Of a stretch of 9,163 nt of DNA, positions 1 through 6,624 are shown one piece after another. Below the pieces are notes generated by a model. The model saw only the letters and a program-made list of their open reading frames with translations. It did no database searches and was not told the DNA's origin. The stretch is taken from NCBI GenBank assembly GCA_009925875.1, contig RFQD01000045.1:1-9163 (forward strand). Reading direction: 5' to 3'. Both the position numbers and the translations under genes were made by a program. The stretch's first letter is position 1. Every line of letters starts with the position of its first letter. Origin of the DNA: Microbacteriaceae bacterium (GTDB taxonomy: Bacteria; Actinomycetota; Actinomycetes; Actinomycetales; Microbacteriaceae).

Positions 1-1175
1 GGCGTTGCCGGTCGTGATGGGTTCGAGCTCGAGTTTGTTTTCGATGCCGTGGAGACCGGCGGCGATCAGCGCAGCCACCGCGAGGTATTGGTTGACGTCA
101 CCACCGGGAACGCGTTGTTCGACGCGCATTCCGTGTCCCTTACCCACGACACGCAGTGAGCACGTGCGGTTGTCGAGACCCCATGCCACGGCAGTCGGCG
201 CGAAGCTGCCGTCGACGTAGCGTTTGTAGGAGTTGATGTTCGGCGCGAAGAAGAGTGACATTTCGCGCATTGCGTGAATCTGACCGGCGAGAAAGTGCCG
301 GAACAGGTCACTCATGCCGTGTTCCTTCGAGTCGTCGGCGAAAACGGCAGAGCCATCCGTTCCGCGAAGGCTGATGTGAATGTGACAGCTGTTGCCCTCA
401 CGCTCGTTGAACTTCGCCATGAAGGTGATTGCTTTGCCGTGATTTTCGGCAATCGCCTTTGCCCCACTCTTGTAGATGGAGTGGTTGTCGCAGGTGACGA
501 GCGCGGTGTCATAGCGAAACGCGATCTCCTGCTGGCCCAGGTTGCACTCGCCTTTGACGCCCTCGCAGTACATGCCGGCCGCATCCATGCTGTTTCGAAT
601 GTCGCGCAATAGTGGCTCGACGCGCGAGGAGGCCAGCAGGTCGTAGTCGACGTTGTAGTCGGTCGAGGGACGTAGGTTGTCGTAACCCCCTTGGCCCACG
701 CCCCGCGGTAGGTCTCATCGAAGACGATGAACTCAAGCTCGGTACCCACGTACGGCACGAGTCCGTGTTCGGCGAGGCGCGCGATTTGGCGACGCAGGAT
801 TTCTCGTGGTGACTGTGCCACGGGTGTGTGGTCGAGCCAGGTGAGATCGGCGGTGACCAGTGCGGTGCCGGGGAGCCAGGGTGCGAGGCGGAGAGTGCTC
901 ATGTCAGGCATCATCGCCATGTCGCCGTATCCGCGTTCCCAACTCGAGATCTGGTATCCGTCAACGGTGTTCATATCGACATCAACGGCGAGCAGGTAGT
1001 TGCAGCATTCAGCGCCGTGCGACATGGCATCTTCGAGAAATAGGCGAGCGGAAACGCGCTTTCCGACGAGTCGACCCTGCATGTCGGTGAACGCCACGAT
1101 GACCGTGTCAATGTCTCCGCGCTCGACGAGCTGTGTCAGTGCATCGGGGGTGAGGTATCCGGATTCGCGAGTCAT
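1..1175 (-). CDS. Glutamine-synthetase-family gamma-glutamyl-amine ligase, partial and frameshifted
   Basis: Probably an ATP-dependent cytoplasmic ligase joining glutamate to an amine (GlnA4/PuuA type). The ATG at 1175 follows GGAG by five bases. The N-terminal beta-grasp segment includes DMQGRLVGKR (residues 31-40); metal-ligand glutamates lie in GTELEF (E146, E148). At the C run 686-690 the frame breaks after AWAKG; adding one G restores GYDNLRPSTDYNVDY and an intact GS core to the window edge. That core includes GECNLGQQEI (209-218), the NHGKAITFMAK stretch (from 245), SCHIHISL (263-270) and, further on, NRTCSLR and RVEQRVPGGD. True glutamine synthetases usually read HxHQSL where this has HIHISL, which argues for an amine substrate. 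About 392 of an expected 450 or so residues are present; the C-terminus lies outside. Substrate (ethanolamine, polyamine or another amine) is not decided; the adjacent ethanolamine-type permease favours ethanolamine. Frameshift may be an assembly error or a real mutation. Confidence 0.85.
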
Positions 1176-1195
1176 GGTCACTCCGTTGTGAAATG

Positions 1196-1223
1196 TCTAA
1201 TGGTAGGAATTCCCACCATTAGA
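1196..1223. promoter_or_regulatory. Near-perfect 28-bp palindrome, probable operator
   Basis: The arms TCTAATGGT (1196-1204) and ACCATTAGA (1215-1223) are exact reverse complements. They flank a second exact palindrome, GGAATTCC (1206-1213), on the same centre; only the pair 1205/1214 mismatches. It ends 21 bp upstream of the GS-family start codon. On the minus strand it contains a TACCAT -10-like hexamer (plus positions 1200-1205), so a bound dimer would probably block that gene's promoter. It is also upstream of the divergent permease. No regulator gene is adjacent, so the binding protein is unknown. The symmetry is seen directly; the operator role is inferred. Confidence 0.7.
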
Positions 1224-1279
1224 ACACACAACCCGCGCAAAGTCTCCGGTCTTTTTGAAGGTGAATGGGCGACCCGCGT

Positions 1280-1299
1280 CACAAAGATTTAACACAAAG
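1280..1299. repeat. Direct repeat CACAAAG x2 upstream of the permease promoter
   Basis: CACAAAG occurs at 1280-1286 and 1293-1299, 13 bp apart start to start, just upstream of the proposed -35 at 1304. A tandem site here could bind an activator. The repeat is short and lies in locally A-rich sequence, so chance is possible. Confidence 0.3.
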
Positions 1300-1303
1300 G
1301 TAG

Positions 1304-1333
1304 TTCCCAAACATCATTCGCCCGCCCTATAGT
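1304..1333 (+). promoter_or_regulatory. Probable sigma70-type promoter of the permease gene
   Basis: TTCCCA (1304-1309) and TATAGT (1328-1333) are separated by 18 bp and match four of six and five of six consensus positions. They predict a transcript starting near 1340 with a leader of about 83 bases. TATAGT is the best -10 match I see in this divergent intergenic region. Confidence 0.5.
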
Positions 1334-1336
1334 CAA

Positions 1337-1380
1337 GCCCAACGGACTGTTCAACGGTGATCAGTCCTGCTTGCATGGGC
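1337..1380 (+). other. Foldable 5' leader of the permease mRNA
   Basis: Two nested complementary pairs lie in the predicted leader: GGACTG (1344-1349) with CAGTCC (1362-1367), and GCCC (1337-1340) with GGGC (1377-1380). The inner stem has six pairs and a 12-base loop. It does not resemble a riboswitch class I know. The ribosome binding site lies downstream (AAGGAA, 1411-1416) and is outside the fold. Confidence 0.3.
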
Positions 1381-1422
1381 GCACCACTGCAGCTCCTTTC
1401 GTGAAGAGATAAGGAAACTTTG

Positions 1423-2988
1423 ATGTCAAAAGACACTCTCAAAGTCTCGGGCGTGAAATACACCACGGCCGAGAAAGGGTATTTCGAAAAACGATCGTTG
1501 AAACGTTCGGCCGGAATCTGGGGCCTGTGGGGTCTTGCGATTGCCGCGGTCATCTCGGGAGACTTCTCGGGCTGGAACTTCGGCATCGATTTCGCTGGTT
1601 TTGGCGGAATGACGATCGCCTTTGTGCTCGTCGTCATCATGTATTACGCCCTGATTTACAGCATCGGAGAAATGGCCTCGGCGATGCCGCACACGGGAGG
1701 GGCCTACTCGTTCGCGCGCGCGGCCATGGGTCCGTGGGGCGGTTTCGTGACAGGTGTCGCCGAAACTATCGAGTACGTGGCGACCACCGCGGTGGTTGTC
1801 TTCTTCTCGGCCTCCTACGCGGACAGCATCTTTGTCACGCTCCTCAACCTTCCCGAGGGGGAGCACGCCCTCCCCATGTGGGCGTGGTACCTGATTCTCT
1901 ACGTCGTGTTTATTGCCGTCAACGCTGCCGGCGCATCCATTTCGTTCAAGTTCGCCATCGGGGTGTCATTCATCTCCATCGCGATCCTTGCGGTGTTCTT
2001 CGTGATGGCCGTGTTCTCCGGTCAGTTCAGCTTTGACAAGCTCTGGGACATTCCGGCTGACGCGGGACAGTCAACGTTCCTCCCGCACGGTGTCACCCCA
2101 ATTCTGTTCGCGCTTCCGTTTGCCATGTGGTTCTTCCTCGGAATCGAAGAGCTCCCGCTGGCTGCTGAAGAATCTCACAACCCCGCCAAGGACATTCCCA
2201 AGGCCGGTCGCGTGGCGATGCTGACCTTGTTCATCGCGGCCATTCTCGTGCTCTTCCTGAACACGGGTGTCGTGGGTGCAGCGGCAACGGGAACGGCGGG
2301 CGAGCCACTGCTCGACGGATTCCGTGCCATCGTGGGAGACACCGCCGCCGCGGTTCTCGCGCTCGCCGCCTTGATCGGTTTGTTGGCCTCGTTGCAGGGC
2401 ATCATGTTCGCCTACGGACGCAACATGTACTCGCTCTCCCGCGCCGGCTACTACCCGAAGTTCTTCTCATTGACCGGTCGCACCCAAACACCGTGGGTAT
2501 CGCTGGTCATCGGTGCTGCGCTGGGATTCATCGCACTCGTCGTCGTGGACTACCTCGTTTCGCTCGACCCCGAAGGTGCGGGCGCAACGGGTGGAGCGAT
2601 CGTGCTGAACATCGCCGTGTGGGGCGCGGTCATCGCGTACATCATGCAGATGGTGTCGTTCATCATTCTGCGCAGCAAGTTCAAGAACGCCGCACGTCCC
2701 TACAAGAGCCCGTGGGGAGTTCCCGGAGCCATCATCGCCGCGCTGATCTCGCTCCTGATCTTCGTCGGGTTCTTGCTCAACCCCACGTTCACACCGGCCA
2801 TCATCGCGATCGCCGTCGTGTACGCGGTGCTGCTCCTCGGATTCGCCATCTACGGGCGCACCCGCCTCGTGCTCTCGCCCGAGGAAGAATACGCGCTGTC
2901 CGGTGGCAAGCACGGTGACCCGCAAAAGGAAGCGCTCGGCGGCAAGGTCGAGCAGGAAATCCTGGCGCAGGACGGCGTAGACAGCTAA
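1423..2988 (+). CDS. eat: APC-superfamily permease, ethanolamine permease (Eat) type
   Basis: An inner-membrane transporter of 521 residues with about 12 hydrophobic segments, likely importing ethanolamine or a similar amine by ion coupling. Start: ATG 1423 follows AAGGAA (1411-1416) by six bases; the in-frame TTG just before is less likely. Stretches I recognise from ethanolamine permeases are ISGDFSGWNFG (44-54, with the GDF turn of TM1), EMASAMPHTGGAYSFAR (83-99), WFFLGIEELPLAAEE (236-250) followed by the SHNPAKDIPKA stretch, YGRNMYSLSRAGYYP (331-345), RPYKSPWGVPG (425-435) and a late SPEEEY (485-490). Length and hydrophilic ends fit the family. It is divergent from the GS-family ligase and shares its control region, as expected if it feeds that enzyme. 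Other substrates such as another amino alcohol or an amino acid cannot be excluded. The family call is strong; the exact substrate is inferred. Confidence 0.85.
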   Translation: MSKDTLKVSGVKYTTAEKGYFEKRSLKRSAGIWGLWGLAIAAVISGDFSGWNFGIDFAGFGGMTIAFVLVVIMYYALIYSIGEMASAMPHTGGAYSFARAAMGPWGGFVTGVAETIEYVATTAVVVFFSASYADSIFVTLLNLPEGEHALPMWAWYLILYVVFIAVNAAGASISFKFAIGVSFISIAILAVFFVMAVFSGQFSFDKLWDIPADAGQSTFLPHGVTPILFALPFAMWFFLGIEELPLAAEESHNPAKDIPKAGRVAMLTLFIAAILVLFLNTGVVGAAATGTAGEPLLDGFRAIVGDTAAAVLALAALIGLLASLQGIMFAYGRNMYSLSRAGYYPKFFSLTGRTQTPWVSLVIGAALGFIALVVVDYLVSLDPEGAGATGGAIVLNIAVWGAVIAYIMQMVSFIILRSKFKNAARPYKSPWGVPGAIIAALISLLIFVGFLLNPTFTPAIIAIAVVYAVLLLGFAIYGRTRLVLSPEEEYALSGGKHGDPQKEALGGKVEQEILAQDGVDS

Positions 2989-3010
2989 CCCGCGCAACCA
3001 CGCACAACCC

Positions 3011-3029
3011 GCGACGTGACTCACGTCGC
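3011..3029. promoter_or_regulatory. Perfect 19-bp palindrome after the permease gene
   Basis: GCGACGTGA (3011-3019) and TCACGTCGC (3021-3029) are exact reverse complements around a single base, C3020. The one-base centre suits a DNA-bound dimer better than an RNA hairpin, although a stem of seven pairs with a five-base loop could also form. It is about 82-100 bp upstream of the predicted start of the aldehyde dehydrogenase transcript and 22 bp after the permease stop. It may be an operator or the first part of a double terminator. Confidence 0.45.
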
Positions 3030-3031
3030 AC

Positions 3032-3070
3032 ACGAGGGTCGACCCGGCAACGAGTCGACCCTCGTCGTTT
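3032..3070 (+). terminator. Probable intrinsic terminator of the permease transcript
   Basis: ACGAGGGTCGAC (3032-3043) pairs perfectly with GTCGACCCTCGT (3054-3065), giving a 12-bp G+C-rich stem with a 10-base loop. A short T-containing stretch (CGTTTGT) follows. A weak U tract is common in actinobacterial terminators. It lies 43 bp after the permease stop and before the next promoter, so it probably insulates the two units. Confidence 0.75.
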
Positions 3071-3075
3071 GTACC

Positions 3076-3110
3076 CGGACGATATCGCTCGAAACCCGTA
3101 GGCTGAGCAC
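3076..3110 (+). promoter_or_regulatory. Leaderless promoter of the aldehyde dehydrogenase gene
   Basis: TAGGCT (3099-3104) is followed by exactly six bases and then ATG at 3111, placing the transcription start at or next to the A of the start codon. No Shine-Dalgarno sequence precedes this ATG, which agrees with leaderless translation. A weak -35, CGGACG (3076-3081), lies 17 bp upstream. The same TAGGCT-N6-start layout occurs upstream of apt in this window. Confidence 0.65.
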
Positions 3111-4514
3111 ATGTCCACATTGAGGTCGGCACAGGATGCGCTCGAGCTTGTCTCTCGCCTGCGCACCTCTTTCGAAACCGGGTTTACGCGCTCACGAGAC
3201 TGGCGCACGACACAGTTGCGCGCCCTGCGGCGCATGATTATCGAACACGAGCAGGACATCGAAGCCGCGTTGATGGCCGACCTCGGAAAGCCGGCCGTCG
3301 AAGCCCAAATCACGGAAATCGGATTCGTTCTCGGGGAGATTGACCATACGCTGACGCACCTCGCACGGTGGATGAAACCGCAGCGCGTACGCGTGCCCGC
3401 AGCTTTGGTGCCCGCCTCGGCCCGCGTTGTCAGTGAACCGCTCGGTGTTGCGCTGATCATTGCGCCGTGGAATTACCCGTTTCAGCTCGCCATTGCACCG
3501 CTCATCGGCGCGCTCGCGGCCGGATGTGCGGTCGTCGTCAAACCCAGTGAGATATCCGGGGCAACGTCGAACCTGTTGGCGCGACTCGTGGCGGAATATC
3601 TTGATCCCCGGGCCTGCGCGGTAGTCGAGGGAGCTGCCGCCGAGACGCGGTGGCTGCTCGAAGCGCGGTGGGACCACATCCTCTACACCGGAAATGAGCG
3701 TGTCGCCCGGGTGATTGCCGAAGCCGCCGCCAAACACCTCACGCCGACCACCCTCGAACTGGGGGGAAAGTCACCCACATTTGTCGACGAGACGACGGAT
3801 ATGCGCGCCGCGGCGACCCGTATTGTCTGGGGCAAATTCGTGAACGCCGGTCAGACGTGTGTTGCACCCGATTATGTGCTCGTGACGCCGGTGGCGCGCC
3901 CCCTCCTCGAGCGCGCGCTCACCGACGCAGTGGAGGCCATGTTTGGATCAGATCCCGAGGTCTCGCCCAGCTACGCACGAATCATTAACGACACACATTT
4001 CGATCGACTGACGGCCCTCCTTGGCACGGGACGAAGTCTGCTCGGTGGCAAGCTCGACAAGAAATCACGCTATTTTCCGCCGACGATTCTGGCGGATGAA
4101 TCGGCCGGCTCGCCGGTCATGCGAGACGAAATTTTTGGTCCGATCTTGCCGATGATTGAGGTTGCCACCCACGTGGACGCCATCGCGTTTATCAATGCGC
4201 GGCCCAAGCCTCTCGCGCTGTACGTCTTCAGTGAGACGGCACGTGTGCGTCGCGATTTCACCGAGCAGACAAGCTCGGGAGCGTTGGGTTTCAACGTGCC
4301 GCTAGCGCACATGTCGGTGCATGACTTGCCGTTTGGTGGCGTCGGCATGAGTGGCTCGGGTGCCTACCACGGTAAGCGTTCGTTCGAGATCTTCAGTCAC
4401 GCGAAAGCCGTGCTGAGCAAGCCGCTGCGCCCGGAAACTCTCGGCGTCATTTTCCCACCGTATTCGCGTCGCAAGGCGTCCCTCGTCACCGGGGCATTGC
4501 GCAAGTTGAGTTAG
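3111..4514 (+). CDS. Aldehyde dehydrogenase, class 3 (ALDH3) type
   Basis: A 467-residue NAD(P)-dependent enzyme oxidising an aldehyde to its carboxylate, probably cytoplasmic since I see no signal peptide. The short length and C-terminal pattern fit class 3 rather than the roughly 490-residue class 1/2 enzymes. Key sites: APWNYPF (118-124, Asn121 of the oxyanion hole), VKPSE (143-147), LELGGKSP (215-222, general base Glu216), GQTC (247-250, nucleophile Cys250), EIFGP (340-344), and the class-3 C-terminal signature from NVPLAHMSVHDLPFGG (395-410) to SFEIFSHAKAV (424-434). All catalytic residues are present. Translation appears leaderless. It is followed after 8 bp by aspA, so the two are probably co-transcribed. 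The substrate cannot be read from sequence; medium- or long-chain and aromatic aldehydes are usual in the family. Oxidation of an aldehyde from the nearby amine pathway is possible but speculative. Confidence 0.9.
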   Translation: MSTLRSAQDALELVSRLRTSFETGFTRSRDWRTTQLRALRRMIIEHEQDIEAALMADLGKPAVEAQITEIGFVLGEIDHTLTHLARWMKPQRVRVPAALVPASARVVSEPLGVALIIAPWNYPFQLAIAPLIGALAAGCAVVVKPSEISGATSNLLARLVAEYLDPRACAVVEGAAAETRWLLEARWDHILYTGNERVARVIAEAAAKHLTPTTLELGGKSPTFVDETTDMRAAATRIVWGKFVNAGQTCVAPDYVLVTPVARPLLERALTDAVEAMFGSDPEVSPSYARIINDTHFDRLTALLGTGRSLLGGKLDKKSRYFPPTILADESAGSPVMRDEIFGPILPMIEVATHVDAIAFINARPKPLALYVFSETARVRRDFTEQTSSGALGFNVPLAHMSVHDLPFGGVGMSGSGAYHGKRSFEIFSHAKAVLSKPLRPETLGVIFPPYSRRKASLVTGALRKLS

Positions 4515-4522
4515 GAGTCACC

Positions 4523-6019
4523 ATGACGGACCTGCCCTCGTTTGGCGGAACTCCGCCCACCGGCGCCATCGATGCGATCGGCAACTTTGCCGGAAACGCG
4601 CAGACCATCTCGTTCAGTGGCGCTACGCGACGCGAAAAGGATTCGCTGGGCGAGGTCAGCGTCCCCGCGGAAGCGTACTGGGGGGTGCACACGTTTCGTG
4701 CTCTCGAGAATTTCCCGATTGCGCGACGGCCGATCAGCACCTTTCCGGAACTCATCGTCGCCCTTGCGCAGGTGAAGCAGGCTGCGGCCCGCGCGAACGC
4801 GGAAATCGGGGCACTTGATGTCGACAAAGCCGCCGTCATCGAGGCGGTCTGTCAAGAAATCATTGACGGAAAATGGCACGACCAATTCGTTGTTGGAATC
4901 ATTCAGGGGGGTGCGGGTACGTCGACGAACATGAATGCGAACGAGGTCATTGCCAACATTGCGCTCGAGAAAATGGGTTTCGCCAAAGGCGACTACGACC
5001 GGCTGCATCCCATCGACGACGTGAATCGTTCCCAGTCGACGAACGACGTGTATCCGACCGCCGTCAAAATTGCCATTTCCCACGCTCTTGCGGGCATGAT
5101 TTCTGAACTGGCCTTGTTGCGCGACGCCTTTGCCGCCAAGGGAGTCGAATTTAGAGAGATACTGAAGGTGGGTCGAACCCAGCTTCAGGATGCGGTGCCG
5201 ATGACTCTGGGGCAAGAATTCAACGGGTTTGCCACCACGCTGGGCGAGGACGTCGATCGTCTCAATGACACGTTATGGATTCTCGCCGAAGTGAACATGG
5301 GCGCCACGGCGATCGGAACCGGCATCACCGCAGATCCGGGATACGCGCCGGCGGTTGTGCGTCACCTGCGGGACACCACGGGACTCGACATTGAAGGCGC
5401 ACCCGACCTGATCGAGGCAACGAGTGATGCCGGAGGATTCATGTCGTTCAGTGGCGCGTTGAAGCGATCCGCGATCAAACTCAGCAAGATTTGCAATGAC
5501 TTGCGCCTGCTGTCATCCGGCCCGCAAGCCGGCTTCGGCGAAATCAACTTGCCGGCCCGGCAGGCGGGCTCGTCCATCATGCCCGGCAAAGTGAATCCGG
5601 TGATTCCGGAGGCCGTCAGTCAAGTTGCGTATTACATCGCCGGAACCGATGTGACGGTGACCATGGCGGCCGAAGCGGGACAGCTGCAACTCAACGCGTT
5701 TGAACCCGTCATCGCGGCGTCGCTTCTCACCAGTATTAGTTGGATGCGCCAGGCCTGCTGGACTCTGCGAATCAACTGCGTGAACGGAATCACGGCCAAC
5801 GTCGAACGACTTGAGTCAATGGTCGCTTCGAGCGTCGGTGTGATCACCGCGCTCATCCCGTTCATCGGTTACGGTCCCGCGTCGGAACTCGCCAAGCAGG
5901 CACTCAAGACTGGTCGCCCGGTCGCCGATCTCGTTGTCGAAGCGGGATTGATGAGCCGTGACGACGTGATGCGTGAGATGTCGCCGGCGAAACTCTCGGG
6001 AATGAACGAGTCGAACTAG
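4523..6019 (+). CDS. aspA: Aspartate ammonia-lyase (aspartase)
   Basis: Reversibly deaminates L-aspartate to fumarate and ammonia in the cytoplasm, as a homotetramer in known members. It has 498 residues and the conserved regions of the fumarase/aspartase superfamily in order: GTSTNMNANEV (132-142), SQSTNDVYPTA (170-180), VGRTQLQDAVPMTLGQEF (216-233) and the catalytic loop GSSIMPGKVNPVIPE (349-363, catalytic Ser350). The words TQLQDAVP and NPVIPE are aspartase-like; class II fumarases usually have THLQDATP and NPTQCE. Start ATG 4523 has AGGAG (4513-4517) five bases upstream, overlapping the aldehyde dehydrogenase stop, so an operon is likely. Compared with E. coli AspA the N-terminus has about 30 extra residues before KDSLGEVSVPAEAYWG. 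The 3' end overlaps apt by four bases, with stops on opposite strands. Confidence 0.92.
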   Translation: MTDLPSFGGTPPTGAIDAIGNFAGNAQTISFSGATRREKDSLGEVSVPAEAYWGVHTFRALENFPIARRPISTFPELIVALAQVKQAAARANAEIGALDVDKAAVIEAVCQEIIDGKWHDQFVVGIIQGGAGTSTNMNANEVIANIALEKMGFAKGDYDRLHPIDDVNRSQSTNDVYPTAVKIAISHALAGMISELALLRDAFAAKGVEFREILKVGRTQLQDAVPMTLGQEFNGFATTLGEDVDRLNDTLWILAEVNMGATAIGTGITADPGYAPAVVRHLRDTTGLDIEGAPDLIEATSDAGGFMSFSGALKRSAIKLSKICNDLRLLSSGPQAGFGEINLPARQAGSSIMPGKVNPVIPEAVSQVAYYIAGTDVTVTMAAEAGQLQLNAFEPVIAASLLTSISWMRQACWTLRINCVNGITANVERLESMVASSVGVITALIPFIGYGPASELAKQALKTGRPVADLVVEAGLMSRDDVMREMSPAKLSGMNESN

Positions 6020-6540
6020 AGCGGGAGCAGGGCGTGCACCGCGCGTCCCGCGAGAGCAGCCCGACCGCCGAGCGCCTCGAGCTCGAGGATGACGGCGATG
6101 CCGGCGACCGACCATCCGGCGCGCTCCAAGAGCGTCACGGAGGCGTTAATGGTTCCACCCGTGGCGAGCACATCGTCAAGCACGAGCACGCGAGATCCGG
6201 GTGGCAGGCTGTCGGGATTCACTTGGAAACTCGCCGTGCCGTACTCGAGTCGGTAGGTTTCGGTGAGAACGTGACCCGGCAACTTGCCGGCTTTGCGCAC
6301 GGGGACAACGCCCACGCCCGCATCGATGGCCGCCGCGGCCGCGAGCAGAAAACCGCGCGCTTCGAGGCCCGCGATGGCGTCGAAATGGCCGATGAAGGGC
6401 TGTACGAGGGCATCCACCACGGTTCGAAAAGATTCACCGTGCGCAAAGACGGGTGTGAGGTCTCGAAACAGGATTCCCGGCTCCGGAAAGTCGGGCACCG
6501 TCAGCATTCGCTCGTGGAGCAGCGTCTCGATGTCGGTCAC
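6016..6540 (-). CDS. apt: Adenine phosphoribosyltransferase
   Basis: Converts adenine and PRPP to AMP and pyrophosphate in purine salvage; cytoplasmic, normally a dimer. The 174-residue length is typical. Visible family marks are VPDFPEPGILFRDLTP (15-30), the Apt-specific GLEARGF (58-64), VRKAGKLPG (81-89) and the PRPP-binding loop VLVLDDVLATGGT (118-130). The start is GTG at 6540, six bases after a TAGGCT -10 element with no Shine-Dalgarno sequence, so it is probably leaderless. It converges on aspA with overlapping stops and is divergent from the FAH-family gene. In many actinobacteria apt sits between secDF and relA; that context is absent here. Identification is secure. Confidence 0.95.
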   Translation of the reverse strand: MTDIETLLHERMLTVPDFPEPGILFRDLTPVFAHGESFRTVVDALVQPFIGHFDAIAGLEARGFLLAAAAAIDAGVGVVPVRKAGKLPGHVLTETYRLEYGTASFQVNPDSLPPGSRVLVLDDVLATGGTINASVTLLERAGWSVAGIAVILELEALGGRAALAGRAVHALLPL

Positions 6541-6574
6541 GCTGCGAGCCTATCGCCCGCGAACTACCAGTCAT
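6541..6574 (-). promoter_or_regulatory. Leaderless promoter of apt
   Basis: Read on the minus strand, TAGGCT (plus positions 6547-6552) is followed by six bases and the GTG start at 6540. ATGACT (plus positions 6569-6574) is a four-of-six -35 match with a 16-bp spacer. The hexamer and the six-base gap are identical to those of the aldehyde dehydrogenase promoter. Confidence 0.65.
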
Positions 6575-6612
6575 TGGAAATTCGAGTGTGCCTCACGAAC
6601 TCCTCGGCGCAC

Positions 6613-6624
6613 TACCCTTGTCAG
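6613..6624 (+). promoter_or_regulatory. Leaderless promoter of the FAH-family gene
   Basis: TACCCT (6613-6618) is followed by six bases and the GTG start at 6625, the same TANNNT-N6-start layout as for apt on the opposite strand. I see no convincing -35 at 16-18 bp upstream and no Shine-Dalgarno sequence. The two -10 elements are 60 bp apart, back to back within the 84-bp intergenic region. Confidence 0.55.

Noticed and set aside
311..312. Treating the 289-residue frame of the GS-family gene as a complete truncated protein ending at 312
   Set aside because: Its last 120 or so residues are out-of-frame sequence with threonine/serine/arginine bias, while the shifted frame carries perfect GS motifs through to the window edge.
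2467..3132. 221-residue minus-strand open frame across the permease 3' end
   Set aside because: It is antisense to the conserved permease, covers the terminator hairpin, is highly charged and repetitive in composition, and matches no family. This is a common artefact of high-G+C coding sequence.
2801..3460. 219-residue minus-strand open frame across the permease end, intergenic region and aldehyde dehydrogenase
   Set aside because: It crosses two genes and a terminator in antisense, with an arginine-rich low-complexity tail and no recognisable domain.
4511..5215. 234-residue minus-strand open frame inside aspA
   Set aside because: It is a shadow of aspA, whose frame carries all conserved motifs.
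6021..6051. GCGGGA/TCCCGC inverted repeat just after the aspA stop, considered as an aspA terminator
   Set aside because: Six pairs across a 19-base interval with no T tract, inside the apt coding sequence; too weak to call.
6034..6624. Upstream extension of the FAH-family frame to a 489-residue protein starting antisense within apt
   Set aside because: The extra 197 residues are the antisense of apt, a clear gene, and show no domain. Homology and the leaderless promoter both place the start at the GTG 6625.
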